Shown piece after piece: positions 49,612 through 58,931 of a stretch of 60,958 bases of DNA. The DNA is taken from positions 1 through 60,958 of the forward strand of contig NZ_LLZG01000358.1 in assembly GCF_001509475.1 (NCBI RefSeq). The letters are read 5' to 3'. Positions within the stretch are counted from its first letter, which is position 1. Each line of letters begins with the position of its first letter. Source of the DNA: Streptomyces regalis (GTDB lineage Bacteria > Actinomycetota > Actinomycetes > Streptomycetales > Streptomycetaceae). A program made the position numbers and the translations under genes. The notes beneath the pieces were generated by a model, which was not told the origin of the DNA, did no database searches, and saw only the letters and a list, made by a program, of their open reading frames with translations.

Positions 49612-50643
49612 CTATTTGTCCACAAGCCGATCGAACTGCGTAGTGGTGTGCCGCAGATGCGCGACCAACTCGTCGCCGACCTTCGGCTCGGGAGCGTCCG
49701 AGGGGACGAACAGGATCGAGACCTGCATGTGCGGCGGCTCCGCGAACCAGCGCTGCTTGCCGCCCCATACGAAGGGAGAAAGGTTCCGGTTGACCGTGGC
49801 GAGGCCGGCCCGGGCGACGCCCTTGGCGCGCGGCATGACGCCGTGCAGGGCCTTGGGGGCCTCCAGACCCACCCCGTGCGACGTGCCGCCCGCTACGACC
49901 ACCAGGAAGCCGTCGGAGGCGGCCTTCTGCTGCCGGTAACCGAAACGGTCGCCCTTGGAGACGCGCGTGACGTCCAGGACCGCGCCGCGGTACTCGGTGG
50001 CCTCGTGGTCCCCCAGCCACAGCCGCGTACCGATACGGGCGCGGAAGCGGGTCTGCGGGAACTGCTGCTGCAGGCGCGTGAGTTCCTCGGCCTTGAGGTG
50101 GCTGACGAACATCGTGTGCAGCGGCAGCCGGGCGGCACGCAGGCGGTCCATCCAGCCGATGACCTCCTCGACGGCGTCCGAGCCGTCGGTACGGTCCAAC
50201 GGCAGGTGGATGGCGAAACCCTCGAGCCGGACGTTCTCTATGGCGGCGTGCAACTGCGGCAGTTCGCGTTCGCTCACGCCGTGCCGCTTCATCGAGGACA
50301 TCACCTCGATGACGACGCGGGCCCCGACGAGGCCGTACACGCCGTCCACCGAAGACACCGAGCGGATGACCCGGTCGGGCAGCGGCACCGGCTCCTCACC
50401 GCGCCGATACGGCGTCAGCACCAGCAGATCACCGCCGAACCAGTCCTTGATGCGCGCGGCCTCGTACGTCGTGCCGACCGCGAGGACATCGGAGCCCAGG
50501 CGCGTGGCCTCCTCCGCCAGCCGCTCGTGCCCGAACCCGTAGCCGTTGCCCTTGCAGACCGGGACCAGGCCCGGAAACTGCTCCTGCACGTGCTTGTGGT
50601 GCGCCCGCCAGCGCGCGGTGTCGACGTAGAGCGTGAGCGCCAT
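49612..50643 (-). CDS. Alanine racemase-like PLP protein
   Basis: A 343-residue protein with the N-terminal TIM-barrel of alanine racemases. The PLP-Lys region is LVPVCKGNGYGFGHERLAEE, with the Lys near residue 31, and MSSMKRHGVSERELPQLHAA and RIGTRLWLGDHEATEYRGAV are further barrel elements. Overall it is shorter and more diverged than canonical Alr (about 380), so it may act on another amino acid or in a D-amino-acid step of the cell wall. It sits upstream of nothing and downstream of femX (98-base gap), both leftward, which supports a peptidoglycan role. Start at ATG 50643. Confidence 0.75.
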   Translation of the reverse strand: MALTLYVDTARWRAHHKHVQEQFPGLVPVCKGNGYGFGHERLAEEATRLGSDVLAVGTTYEAARIKDWFGGDLLVLTPYRRGEEPVPLPDRVIRSVSSVDGVYGLVGARVVIEVMSSMKRHGVSERELPQLHAAIENVRLEGFAIHLPLDRTDGSDAVEEVIGWMDRLRAARLPLHTMFVSHLKAEELTRLQQQFPQTRFRARIGTRLWLGDHEATEYRGAVLDVTRVSKGDRFGYRQQKAASDGFLVVVAGGTSHGVGLEAPKALHGVMPRAKGVARAGLATVNRNLSPFVWGGKQRWFAEPPHMQVSILFVPSDAPEPKVGDELVAHLRHTTTQFDRLVDK

Positions 50644-50741
50644 GGCCGGACCTGGAACCTTTCTCGTGGCTGCGGTGTATCAGAGGTATGGAAGCTATCG
50701 ACGGTGCAGCTGTTGACGGTATCGAAGCAGAGAACGCAAGG

Positions 50742-51860
50742 TCAGCGACGCGACATGTAGATGTCGAGCGCCTTGTGGAGCAACTTGTTCAGCGGGAAGT
50801 CCCACTCCCCGAGGTACTCGGCGGCCTGTCCGCCCGTGCCCACCTTGAACTGGATCAGGCCGAAGAGGTGGTCGGTCTCGTCCAGCGAGTCGGAGATGCC
50901 GCGCAGGTCGTAGACGGTCGCGCCGAGCGCGTAGGCGTCACGCAGCATCCGCCACTGCATCGCGTTCGAGGGCCGGACCTCACGGCCGATGTTGTCGGAG
51001 GCGCCGTAGGAGTACCAGACGTGTCCGCCGACGATCAGCATCGTCGCCGCCGACAGGTTCACACCGTTGTGGCGGGCGAAGTACAGCCGCATGCGGTTGG
51101 GGTCCTCAGTGTTGAGAGCCGTCCACATGCGCTGGAAGTACGACAGCGGACGCGGCCGGAAGTGGTCGCGCACGGCCGTGATCTCGTACAGCCGCTGCCA
51201 TTCCTCGAGGTCCTGGTAGCCACCCTGGACGACCTCGACGCCGGCCTTCTCGGCCTTCTTGATGTTGCGGCGCCACAGCTGGTTGAAGTTCTTGTGGACC
51301 TCTTCCAGGGAGCGGTTCGCCAGCGGCACCTGGTAGACGTAGCGGGGCTGTACGTCGCCGAAGCCGGCGCCCCCGTCCTCACCCTGCTGCCAGCCCATGC
51401 GGCGCAGCTTGTCGGCGACCTCGAAGGCCCGCGGCTCGATGAAGTCGGCCTCGATGTCCCGCAGCCGCTTCACGTCCGGGTTCTGGATGCCGGCCTTGAT
51501 GGAGGTGGCCTCCCAGCGTCGGATGATCACCGGCGGGCCCATCTTCACGGAGAAGGCACCCTGGTTCTTGAGATGCGCGAGCATCGGTTCCAGCCAGTCG
51601 GTCAGATTCGGCGCGAACCAGTTGATGACCGGGCCCTCGGGCAGATAGGCGAGATAGCGCTTGATCTTGGGCAGCTGCCGGTAGAGGACGAGACCCGCGC
51701 CCACGAGTTCGCCGCTCTTGTCGAACCAGCCGAGGCTCTCCGAGCGCCACTCCGCCTTGACGTCCGCCCAGGCCGGAACCTGCATGTGGCTCGCCGACGG
51801 CAGGCTCTGGATGTATGCCAGATGCTGCTCGCGACTGATCGTCCTCAGGGTCAGGCTCAT
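50742..51860 (-). CDS. femX: FemX-type peptidoglycan peptidyltransferase
   Basis: A 372-residue Fem-family aminoacyltransferase, which uses aminoacyl-tRNA to add the first Gly of the lipid II cross-bridge. It has two GNAT-like domains. Visible family segments are HMQVPAWADVKAEWRSESLG, YLAYLPEGPVINW, VYQVPLANRSLEEVHKNFNQ with LWRRNIKKAEKAGVEVVQGG, and SDNIGREVRPSNAMQWRMLR. The helical arm is short. Position corresponds to S. coelicolor femX (SCO3904), which is needed for the Gly bridge and for vancomycin resistance. Start at ATG 51860. Confidence 0.88.
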   Translation of the reverse strand: MSLTLRTISREQHLAYIQSLPSASHMQVPAWADVKAEWRSESLGWFDKSGELVGAGLVLYRQLPKIKRYLAYLPEGPVINWFAPNLTDWLEPMLAHLKNQGAFSVKMGPPVIIRRWEATSIKAGIQNPDVKRLRDIEADFIEPRAFEVADKLRRMGWQQGEDGGAGFGDVQPRYVYQVPLANRSLEEVHKNFNQLWRRNIKKAEKAGVEVVQGGYQDLEEWQRLYEITAVRDHFRPRPLSYFQRMWTALNTEDPNRMRLYFARHNGVNLSAATMLIVGGHVWYSYGASDNIGREVRPSNAMQWRMLRDAYALGATVYDLRGISDSLDETDHLFGLIQFKVGTGGQAAEYLGEWDFPLNKLLHKALDIYMSRR

Positions 51861-52078
51861 TCGGGGCGCTCCTCGGGCTGGTGTGTCCCCATGGGTACAG
51901 GGGCTCCGGCTCTCGCGCCGAAGCCTACTGCGCCTTGGGAGCGCCCCGACTGGGCGTATGGAACCTTCGCCCCGGCCCTGTGGGCTGCCGAGGCGTTCGG
52001 TGGTGTTCTATGCGCTGTTCTACCGGTGTTCGGAGGGCAGTCTCCGAGGCCGGTGCTTGGGAGGACGGTGCCCTGGCG

Positions 52079-52390
52079 TCAGAAGACCCCGCCGAAAAGG
52101 CCGCCGTGCGCCATGCCGAGGAAGAAGCCGACCGCCGAGGCGCCGAGGCCGATGATCAGCCCGAAGCGCTCGCGGGTCGTCTCCGAGATCCACTGCCCGT
52201 ACGCGCCGGTGAGGATCCCCACCAGACCGGTCCAGGAGCTGAGCAGGTGCAGGTTGTGGAACATCGCCGTGACGAAGGCCGTGATGCCCAGCACCAGGGT
52301 CACCGCGAGCAGGGTGTCCTGGAGGGGGTGGGGCTTTCCGTCCGTGGCGAAGAGGCCTCCGACGGTATTGGGTCGCATTGCTTGTGCCAT
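52079..52390 (-). CDS. Small membrane protein of unknown function
   Basis: A 103-residue protein beginning MAQAMRPNTVGGLFATDGKP. It has three membrane helices: TLLAVTLVLGITAFVTAMFH, WTGLVGILTGAYGQWISETT and LIIGLGASAVGFFLGMAHGG. The ATG at 52390 has the strong Shine-Dalgarno sequence AGGAGG eight bases upstream, so the longer frame (to 52432) is rejected. It is conserved next to rpsF in Streptomyces. No function known. Confidence 0.82.
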   Translation of the reverse strand: MAQAMRPNTVGGLFATDGKPHPLQDTLLAVTLVLGITAFVTAMFHNLHLLSSWTGLVGILTGAYGQWISETTRERFGLIIGLGASAVGFFLGMAHGGLFGGVF

Positions 52391-52653
52391 AGGGCACCTC
52401 CTGCGGAAGGCGGCGCACGTAGCGCCATACACACCCGATGTGTACAGATTGTCGGTGACGGCGGCCGGATTTCAACCGGACGCCGGTGTGCGGGTACTGT
52501 GTACCGTCTGCACCGGTGTCTGCCCGGGCCAGCTCGGGGAGACCGCGAGGTCACCCCCGATTGTCAGTGGCGGCCGATACCGTTGCGTACGCATCACAAC
52601 CCTCCTGCCACGGAACGACCGTGGCCGCTGAGTCCAAAGGAGGTGGGTTCCAC

Positions 52654-52944
52654 ATGCGTCACTACGAGGTGATGGTCATCCTCGACCCCGATCTGGAGGA
52701 GCGCGCTGTCGCCCCCCTGATCGAGAACTTCCTCTCCGTCGTCCGTGAGGGCAACGGCAAGGTCGAGAAGGTCGACACCTGGGGCCGTCGTCGTCTCTCG
52801 TACGAGATCAAGAAGAAGCCCGAGGGCATCTACTCGGTCATCGACCTGCAGGCCGAGCCTGCGGTCGTCAAGGAGCTCGACCGCCAGATGAACCTGAACG
52901 AGTCGGTCCTCCGGACCAAGGTCCTCCGCCCCGAGACCCACTGA
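52654..52944 (+). CDS. rpsF: 30S ribosomal protein S6
   Basis: A 96-residue ribosomal protein beginning [20 protein letters not shown], with the family [20 protein letters not shown]. It binds S18 in the small-subunit platform. The start has AAAGGAGGTGGG upstream. It is the first gene of the rpsF-ssb-rpsR-rplI operon; the longer frame to 52486 is rejected. Confidence 0.97.
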   Translation: MRHYEVMVILDPDLEERAVAPLIENFLSVVREGNGKVEKVDTWGRRRLSYEIKKKPEGIYSVIDLQAEPAVVKELDRQMNLNESVLRTKVLRPETH

Positions 52945-53022
52945 GCTCTCCCGCTCAGCTGATCTCGGGATTTCGAGTAGCAGCACTAGCAGCCAGCAGC
53001 AAACCCGCCGAGAGGTTCCCCC

Positions 53023-53625
53023 ATGGCAGGCGAGACCGTCATCACGGTCGTCGGCAATCTTGTCGATGACCCCGAGCTGCGCTTCACCCCCTCCGGTGCG
53101 GCGGTCGCGAAGTTCCGTGTCGCGTCCACTCCCCGCACCTTCGACCGCCAGACGAACGAGTGGAAGGACGGCGAGAGCCTCTTCCTCACCTGCTCGGTCT
53201 GGCGTCAGGCGGCGGAGAACGTCGCCGAGTCGCTCCAGCGAGGCATGCGCGTCATCGTGCAGGGCCGGCTGAAGCAGCGGTCCTACGAGGACCGTGAGGG
53301 CGTCAAGCGCACGGTCTACGAGCTGGACGTCGAGGAAGTCGGCGCCAGCCTGCGGAACGCCACGGCCAAGGTCACCAAGACCGCCGGTGGCGCTCGCGGT
53401 GGCCAGGGTGGTTACGGCGGCGGTGGCGGCGGCGGCGGCCAGGGTGGCGGCGGCTGGGGCGGTGGCTCCGGCGGCGGTCAGCAGGGCGGCGGCGCTCCCG
53501 CCGACGACCCGTGGGCGACCGGCGCTCCTGCCGGTGGCCAGCAGGGCGGCGGCGGTGGCGGCGGCTGGGGTGGAAGCTCCGGCGGTGGCGCCGGCGGCGG
53601 CTACTCGGACGAACCCCCCTTCTAG
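53023..53625 (+). CDS. ssb: Single-stranded DNA-binding protein
   Basis: A 200-residue protein with an N-terminal OB fold: [40 protein letters not shown], then [21 protein letters not shown] long Gly/Gln-rich linker of about 75 residues follows, and the acidic tip DEPPF recruits partner proteins. It is the replication SSB of Streptomyces, in the operon with rpsF and rpsR. Confidence 0.96.
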   Translation: MAGETVITVVGNLVDDPELRFTPSGAAVAKFRVASTPRTFDRQTNEWKDGESLFLTCSVWRQAAENVAESLQRGMRVIVQGRLKQRSYEDREGVKRTVYELDVEEVGASLRNATAKVTKTAGGARGGQGGYGGGGGGGGQGGGGWGGGSGGGQQGGGAPADDPWATGAPAGGQQGGGGGGGWGGSSGGGAGGGYSDEPPF

Positions 53626-53682
53626 GCCTTGGGCCGGAGGGCGGGTCGTACCCAAACTTCTTGATCACACAGGAGAAACACC

Positions 53683-53919
53683 ATGGCGAAGCCGCCTGTG
53701 CGCAAGCCTAAGAAGAAGGTCTGCGCTTTCTGCAAGGACAAGGTCACGTACGTGGACTACAAGGACACGAACATGCTGCGGAAGTTCATTTCCGACCGCG
53801 GCAAGATCCGTGCCCGCCGCGTGACCGGCAACTGCACGCAGCACCAGCGTGACGTCGCCACGGCCGTCAAGAACAGCCGTGAGATGGCGCTGCTGCCCTA
53901 CACCTCCACCGCGCGATAA
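53683..53919 (+). CDS. rpsR: 30S ribosomal protein S18
   Basis: A 78-residue protein, [20 protein letters not shown] then [20 protein letters not shown]. It keeps the zinc-binding CxxC (CAFC) plus a later Cys (NCTQHQ), so it is the zinc-containing (C+) form rather than the zinc-free paralogue. The Shine-Dalgarno sequence AGGAGA precedes the ATG by eight bases. Confidence 0.97.
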   Translation: MAKPPVRKPKKKVCAFCKDKVTYVDYKDTNMLRKFISDRGKIRARRVTGNCTQHQRDVATAVKNSREMALLPYTSTAR

Positions 53920-53937
53920 GGGAAGGGTGACCGACAC

Positions 53938-54384
53938 ATGAAGATCATCCTCACCCACGAGGTCTCCGGCCTCGGTGCCGCGGGCGACGTCGTCGACGTC
54001 AAGGACGGTTACGCTCGCAACTACCTGATCCCGCGGAACTTCGCGATCCGTTGGACCAAGGGCGGCGAGAAGGACGTCGAGCAGATTCGTCGCGCTCGCA
54101 AGATTCACGAGATCCAGACCATCGAGCAGGCCAACCAGATCAAGGGCCAGCTCGAGGCTGTCAAGGTCCGTCTGGCTGTCCGCTCGGGCGACGCCGGTCG
54201 TCTCTTCGGTTCCGTCACCCCGGCCGACATCGCTTCCGCGATCAAGGCTTCCGGTGGCCCCGAGGTCGACAAGCGCCGCATCGAGCTTGGTGCGCCGATC
54301 AAGACCCTGGGCGCCCACGAGACGTCCGTGCGTCTGCACCCCGAGGTTGCCGCCAAGGTCAACATCGAGGTCGTCGCGGCCTGA
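53938..54384 (+). CDS. rplI: 50S ribosomal protein L9
   Basis: A 148-residue protein with the L9 N-domain [20 protein letters not shown] and [20 protein letters not shown], a long connecting helix, and the C-domain ending [20 protein letters not shown]. It is the last gene of the rpsF operon and is followed by a terminator. Confidence 0.97.
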   Translation: MKIILTHEVSGLGAAGDVVDVKDGYARNYLIPRNFAIRWTKGGEKDVEQIRRARKIHEIQTIEQANQIKGQLEAVKVRLAVRSGDAGRLFGSVTPADIASAIKASGGPEVDKRRIELGAPIKTLGAHETSVRLHPEVAAKVNIEVVAA

Positions 54385-54415
54385 TCGCTGCGTTCGGCTG
54401 CAACAGCTGAATGAG

Positions 54416-54441
54416 GGGCCGTACCCGGTGGGGTACGGCCC
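54416..54441 (+). terminator. Terminator after rplI
   Basis: Perfect arms gggccgtaccc (54416-54426) and gggtacggccc (54431-54441) with a ggtg loop, then ttcgctg. It lies 31 bases after the rplI stop. Confidence 0.8.
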
Positions 54442-54468
54442 TTCGCTGTACAGAGAGCGGATCCGGTC

Positions 54469-54503
54469 CGTTTCACGTGAAACAGCGTGTTTCACGTGAA
54501 ACA
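54469..54503. promoter_or_regulatory. parS: parS sites 10 and 11, tandem pair
   Basis: Two exact 14-bp cores, at 54470-54483 and 54489-54502, lie 19 bases apart. They sit between convergent rplI and the MATE gene, and the second ends two bases before the MATE stop codon. Confidence 0.95.
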
Positions 54504-54504
54504 T

Positions 54505-55842
54505 TCAACGCGTCGCGCCGGTGACGATCCAGCGGCCCGAGCGGGTACGCGCCCAGAGCGTCAGCATGCGCACCGTCATCATCAGCGTCATGGCCGCCCA
54601 GACTGCGGTCAGGCCGCCGCCGAAAGCGGGGACGAGCAGCGCCACCGGGGTGAACACCGCCAGGGTGAGCACCATGGCCCAGGCGAGGTAGGGGCCGTCA
54701 CCCGCCCCCATCAGGACGCCGTCCAGGATGAAGACGACGCCGCAGATCGGCTGGGAGAGCGCCACCATGAGCAGGGCGGGCAGCGCTGTTTCCTTGACGA
54801 CCGTGTCACTGGTGAACAGTGGCAGGAAGAGCGGTCGGGCGATCACCACGAGCAGACCGAGTACGACACCGGCTGCGATGCCCCACTCCACCATGCGGCG
54901 GCAGGCGGCCCGGGCGCCCTCGGCGTCGCCGGCACCGAGATACCGCCCGATGATGGCCTGGCCGGCGATGGCAATGGCGTCCAGCGCGAAAGCGAGCAGG
55001 CTCCACAGCGACAGGATGATCTGGTGCGCTGCGATGTCGGAGTCCCCGAGGCGGGCCGCGACGGCCGTGGCGATCATCAGAATCGCCCGCAGCGAGAGGG
55101 TGCGGACCAGCAGGGGAACTCCGGCCTGTGCAGAGGCCTTTATCCCGGCCGCGTTGGGGCGCAGGGAGGCACCGTGCTTGCGGGCCCCGCGGACGACGAC
55201 CACGAGATAGGCCGCGGCCATGCCGCACTGGGCGATGACGGTGCCCCAGGCAGAGCCCGCGATGCCGAGGTCGGCACCGTAGACGAGGCCCGCGTTCAGG
55301 GCAGCGTTGGCGACGAAGCCTGCGATGGCGACGTAGAGCGGCGTCTTGGTGTCCTGCAGCCCGCGTAGAACGCCTGTGGCGGCGAGAACGACGAGCATGG
55401 CCGGTATGCCGAGTGCCGAGATCCGCAGATAGGTGGTCGCGTGGGGAGCTGCTGTGTCCGAGGCGCCGAAAAGTTCCACGAGGTACGGTGCGGTCGGCAG
55501 GACGCCTGCAATGACGGCGGCACCGAGGAGGAGGGCCAGCCAGATGCCGTCCATGCCCTGGCGGATGGCGGCTTGGAGGTCTCCCGCGCCGAGGCGTCGG
55601 GCAACGGCCGCCGTGGTGGCGTAGGCGAGGAAGACGAAGACACTGACGCCTGTCATGAGGAGAGCCGAGGCGACCCCGAGTCCGGCCAGCTGTGCGGTGC
55701 CGAGATGGCCGATGATCGCGCTGTCGGCCATGACGAAGAGGGGCTCGGCGACCAGTGCGCCGAAGGCCGGGACGGCGAGTGCGACGATCTCTCGGTCGTG
55801 CTGTCGCCGGGTGGCCGTAGGAGTCGCGGGAGCCTGTGTCAT
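54505..55842 (-). CDS. MATE family efflux transporter
   Basis: A 445-residue integral membrane protein with 12 helices in the MATE pattern. The start is MTQAPATPTATRRQHDREIV, followed by PAFGALVAEPLFVMADSAII-type first helices and the conserved RYLGAGDAEGARAACRRMVE loop before helix 8. It belongs to the DinF-like branch and probably exports a drug or metabolite in exchange for H+ or Na+. The ATG at 55842 has no Shine-Dalgarno sequence, but a -10-like TAGATT (complement of 55849-55854) lies seven bases upstream, suggesting a leaderless mRNA. Confidence 0.88.
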   Translation of the reverse strand: MTQAPATPTATRRQHDREIVALAVPAFGALVAEPLFVMADSAIIGHLGTAQLAGLGVASALLMTGVSVFVFLAYATTAAVARRLGAGDLQAAIRQGMDGIWLALLLGAAVIAGVLPTAPYLVELFGASDTAAPHATTYLRISALGIPAMLVVLAATGVLRGLQDTKTPLYVAIAGFVANAALNAGLVYGADLGIAGSAWGTVIAQCGMAAAYLVVVVRGARKHGASLRPNAAGIKASAQAGVPLLVRTLSLRAILMIATAVAARLGDSDIAAHQIILSLWSLLAFALDAIAIAGQAIIGRYLGAGDAEGARAACRRMVEWGIAAGVVLGLLVVIARPLFLPLFTSDTVVKETALPALLMVALSQPICGVVFILDGVLMGAGDGPYLAWAMVLTLAVFTPVALLVPAFGGGLTAVWAAMTLMMTVRMLTLWARTRSGRWIVTGATR

Positions 55843-55856
55843 GGCCACCAATCTAA

Positions 55857-56119
55857 TCGTCCACAGGTAAGAGATGCAATCAGTTAGTGACCCTTACGGG
55901 CTGTCTCGCGGCGTGTGCTTCTGTGTACCGTTCGAAGCGATCTTGGTCCGACTGGGGAAGTTTTTCTTCTGCACAGCCGGTGGACGGTAAATGTGCAGGT
56001 CAGCACCGGTGCCCGGAATTCTGCGAGGGCTTGTTCACAGGGCTGTCCACCGTGTCGTGCACAGGTTTTGTGGAGTTCTCCACAGCATCCGGGCCGTCGT
56101 CCACATGGCCTGTGGATAA
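55857..56119. other. DnaA-box cluster upstream of dnaB
   Basis: Seven DnaA-box motifs lie within 89 bases: 56031 TTGTTCACA, 56043 CTGTCCACC, 56055 TCGTGCACA, 56069 (minus) AACTCCACA, 56076 TTCTCCACA, 56097 TCGTCCACA and 56111 (minus) TTATCCACA. Another, TCGTCCACA, lies at 55857. The density approaches that of oriC, about 37 kb away. It could regulate dnaB, titrate DnaA, or act as an auxiliary site. No gene occupies 55843-56302. Confidence 0.75.
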
Positions 56120-56302
56120 CCAGATTGGCTGACGGTGCCCGCGGGCCTACCGTGGTCCGGCGCCCGCTCCGTCCGCCGACTGTGAAATCCTCACAAAACC
56201 GGCGAGCCAGAACCGGAGTTGGGCCTCTTATTTGTCAGTGGCGTGCCGTAGAACTAAGGGGCACGGCGAGGTCCGCTCGGCGGACGGGAGGAGGTGGCTC
56301 GG

Positions 56303-57781
56303 TTGAGCATTTCCGAGCCCTTGGACGACCCGTGGGCCGACAGGCGTCCAAGTGATCGTCTGCCTGCCTCCCGCCGACGCGGCGACGGTGGCCGGGGACG
56401 CGACGAGCAGCATGATCGCGGCCGGGAGAGCGGCGAGTGGGACGGCGGTGGTTCGGCCTTCGAGCGGGTGCCGCCGCAGGACCTCGACGCCGAGCAGTCC
56501 GTCCTCGGCGGCATGCTCCTGTCGAAGGACGCCATCGCCGATGTCGTCGAGGTCATCAAGGGCCACGACTTCTACAAGCCCGCGCACGAGACGATCTTCC
56601 AGGCGATCCTCGACGTCTATGCCAAGGGCGAGCCGGCCGACCCCATCACCATCGCCGCTGAACTCACCAAGCGCGGTGAGATCAACAAGGTCGGCGGTGC
56701 GTCGTATCTCCACACGCTCGTCCAGACGGTGCCGACGGCGGCGAACGCGGAGTACTACGCGGAGATCGTCCATGAGCGTGCCGTACTGCGCCGCCTGGTC
56801 GAGGCCGGCACCCGCATCACGCAGATGGGATACGCGGCCGACGACGACGTCGACGAGATCGTCAACCGCGCTCAGGCCGAGATCTACGCGGTCACCGAGC
56901 AGCGCACCAGCGAGGACTATCTGCCGCTCGGCGACATCATGGAGGGCGCGCTCGACGAGATCGAGGCGATCGGCTCGCGCACCGGTGAGATGACCGGCGT
57001 GCCCACGGGGTTCACCGACCTCGACTCGCTCACCAATGGCTTGCACCCGGGCCAGATGATCGTCATCGCGGCACGTCCCGCCATGGGTAAGTCCACGCTT
57101 GCGCTGGACTTCGCACGGGCGGCGTCGATCAAGCACAACCTGGCGAGCGTCATCTTCTCCCTGGAAATGGGGCGTAACGAGATCGCGATGCGTCTGCTCT
57201 CGGCCGAGGCGCGCGTGGCCCTGCACCACATGCGTTCCGGCACCATGACGGACGAGGACTGGACACGCCTGGCGCGGCGAATGCCCGAGGTTTCGGCGGC
57301 GCCGCTGTACATCGACGACTCACCGAACCTGTCGATGATGGAGATCCGTGCGAAGTGCCGTCGGCTGAAGCAGCGCAACGACATCAAGCTCGTGATCATC
57401 GACTATCTGCAGCTGATGCAGTCCGGTGGTTCGAAGCGTTCCGAGAGCCGTCAGCAGGAGGTCTCGGACATGTCCCGTAACCTCAAGCTTTTGGCCAAGG
57501 AGCTGGAGGTCCCGGTGATCGCGCTCTCGCAGCTCAACCGTGGACCCGAACAGCGCACGGACAAGAAGCCGATGGTGTCCGACCTGCGTGAGTCCGGCTC
57601 CATCGAGCAGGACGCCGACATGGTGATCCTGCTGCACCGTGAGGACGCCTACGAGAAGGAGTCGCCCCGCGCGGGCGAGGCGGACATCATCGTGGGCAAG
57701 CACCGTAACGGCCCGACGGCGACGATCACGGTCGCCTTCCAGGGGCACTACTCGCGCTTCGTGGACATGGCGCAGACCTGA
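56303..57781 (+). CDS. dnaB: Replicative DNA helicase DnaB
   Basis: A 492-residue hexameric helicase that unwinds DNA at the fork. After a disordered N-terminal 50 residues comes the N-domain (PPQDLDAEQSVLGGMLLSKD). The RecA-like domain has Walker A IAARPAMGKSTLALDFARAA, Walker B LVIIDYLQLMQSGG, the arginine-finger region and DNA-binding loops (LSQLNRGPEQRTDKKPMVSD). No intein is present. TTG 56303 is preferred because AGGAGG sits eight bases upstream; the GTG at 56294 would overlap that Shine-Dalgarno sequence. A DnaA-box cluster precedes the gene. Confidence 0.95.
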   Translation: MSISEPLDDPWADRRPSDRLPASRRRGDGGRGRDEQHDRGRESGEWDGGGSAFERVPPQDLDAEQSVLGGMLLSKDAIADVVEVIKGHDFYKPAHETIFQAILDVYAKGEPADPITIAAELTKRGEINKVGGASYLHTLVQTVPTAANAEYYAEIVHERAVLRRLVEAGTRITQMGYAADDDVDEIVNRAQAEIYAVTEQRTSEDYLPLGDIMEGALDEIEAIGSRTGEMTGVPTGFTDLDSLTNGLHPGQMIVIAARPAMGKSTLALDFARAASIKHNLASVIFSLEMGRNEIAMRLLSAEARVALHHMRSGTMTDEDWTRLARRMPEVSAAPLYIDDSPNLSMMEIRAKCRRLKQRNDIKLVIIDYLQLMQSGGSKRSESRQQEVSDMSRNLKLLAKELEVPVIALSQLNRGPEQRTDKKPMVSDLRESGSIEQDADMVILLHREDAYEKESPRAGEADIIVGKHRNGPTATITVAFQGHYSRFVDMAQT

Positions 57782-57893
57782 TCCGTCGCACTGTAGGGTC
57801 TCAGATTTCGTGGCACAGTCTCAGCCGTGATGGCGCAACGGTGGCACTTATGCCGACGTTGTGAGACTCCCTGGTCGGAGCTTTCATCCTTTC

Positions 57894-58035
57894 CGGTGGC
57901 GGGGAACTGGCGGGTGAAGTGTGAGGGCGGCATCAGGGCGGCCCGCACCGTCGCGGGCACGTCGAGCGGTTCGGCGTACTCGCGGTCCATGAGGTCGTGT
58001 GCGCGGCGCAACCGAGCCAGCTCCTCCGGTGTCAC
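57894..58035 (-). pseudogene. Truncated AraC family regulator
   Basis: The ATG at 58035 begins MTPEELARLRRAHDLMDREY, AEPLDVPATVRAALMPPSHF and then TRQFP, a clear N-terminal AraC helix-turn-helix. After about 47 residues the similarity stops; the following residues (ATGKDESSDQGVSQRRHKCH) look like read-through of unrelated DNA towards dnaB. The rest of the regulator is missing, so a deletion or rearrangement ended here. It lies 37 bases behind the DHFR-like gene in the same direction. Confidence 0.75.
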
Positions 58036-58072
58036 CCGCGGAGCAGATGGCCCGTGACTCCCGGACGGGCGC

Positions 58073-58636
58073 TCAGCGCCTCGTCTCGTACCTGGTCAGG
58101 ATCACGCCGCAGGGAAGCGTCCGCGTCTCCACCAGGTTCAGGTTCACCCAGCTGTCCATCGCGGTGAAGAACGGTGTGCCGCCGCCCACCAGGACCGGCG
58201 CGGTGGCCAGCACGTACTCGTCAATCAGCCCGGCCCGCATGGCCGCCCCGGCGAGCGTCGCGCCGCCGATGTCCATCGGGCCGCCGTCCTCGGCCTTCAG
58301 CCGGGTGATCTCGGCGACCGCGTCGCCGGTGACCAGGCGGGTGTTCCAGTCGACCTTGTCGATTGTCGAGGAGAACACCACCTTCGACATGTCCCGCCAG
58401 CGGCGCGCGAACTCGATCTCCGCCGGGGTGGCGTTGGGCTGCTGGTCGCCGGTCGGCCAGTAGGAGCTCATCGTCTGCCACAGCTTGCGCCCGTACAGCG
58501 ACAGGTCGGTCGCCTGCAACTGGTCGGACCAAAACTGGAACAGCTCGTCGCTCGGCACGCTCCAGCCGATGTCGTCGCCGGGCGCGGCGATGTAGCCGTC
58601 CAGGGTCAGGTTCATGCCGTAGATCAGTTTCCGCAT
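58073..58636 (-). CDS. Dihydrofolate reductase family protein (RibD C-terminal-like)
   Basis: A 187-residue protein starting MRKLIYGMNLTLDGYIAAPG. The RibD_C/DHFR-like core is visible as LSLYGRKLWQTMSSYWP, VVFSSTIDKVDWNTRLVTGD and DIGGATLAGAAMRAGLIDEY. These NADPH-binding proteins are common in Streptomyces next to AraC regulators; their reactions are mostly unknown. The start has GGAAGGCTGGCGCC (complement of 58637-58650) upstream. It is the intact half of a gene pair whose regulator is truncated. Confidence 0.85.
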   Translation of the reverse strand: MRKLIYGMNLTLDGYIAAPGDDIGWSVPSDELFQFWSDQLQATDLSLYGRKLWQTMSSYWPTGDQQPNATPAEIEFARRWRDMSKVVFSSTIDKVDWNTRLVTGDAVAEITRLKAEDGGPMDIGGATLAGAAMRAGLIDEYVLATAPVLVGGGTPFFTAMDSWVNLNLVETRTLPCGVILTRYETRR

Positions 58637-58931
58637 GGCGCCAGCCTTCCGTGAGTCGGTCTCACGCGTACAGACCGGCGCGGCGCGGGAAACTCATCGG
58701 TGCGCGATCTGAGCTCGTATGTAGTCCTCGTGCTCGGTGGCTCAGCCGCAGACTCATTGTTCCGCCGAGGAAATGGCCTCGATCTGAGACTGATCTTGGG
58801 TGACATCGCGGTGAGACAACGGAGAACCAGCAGGTCACAGAAGATCGACATGTCATCGGCGGCGAGACCCTACAACCTCACCCGGGGATATGCGCTCGAC
58901 TCGCGAGAGTCCACCGGGGTGAACTGGGCGC

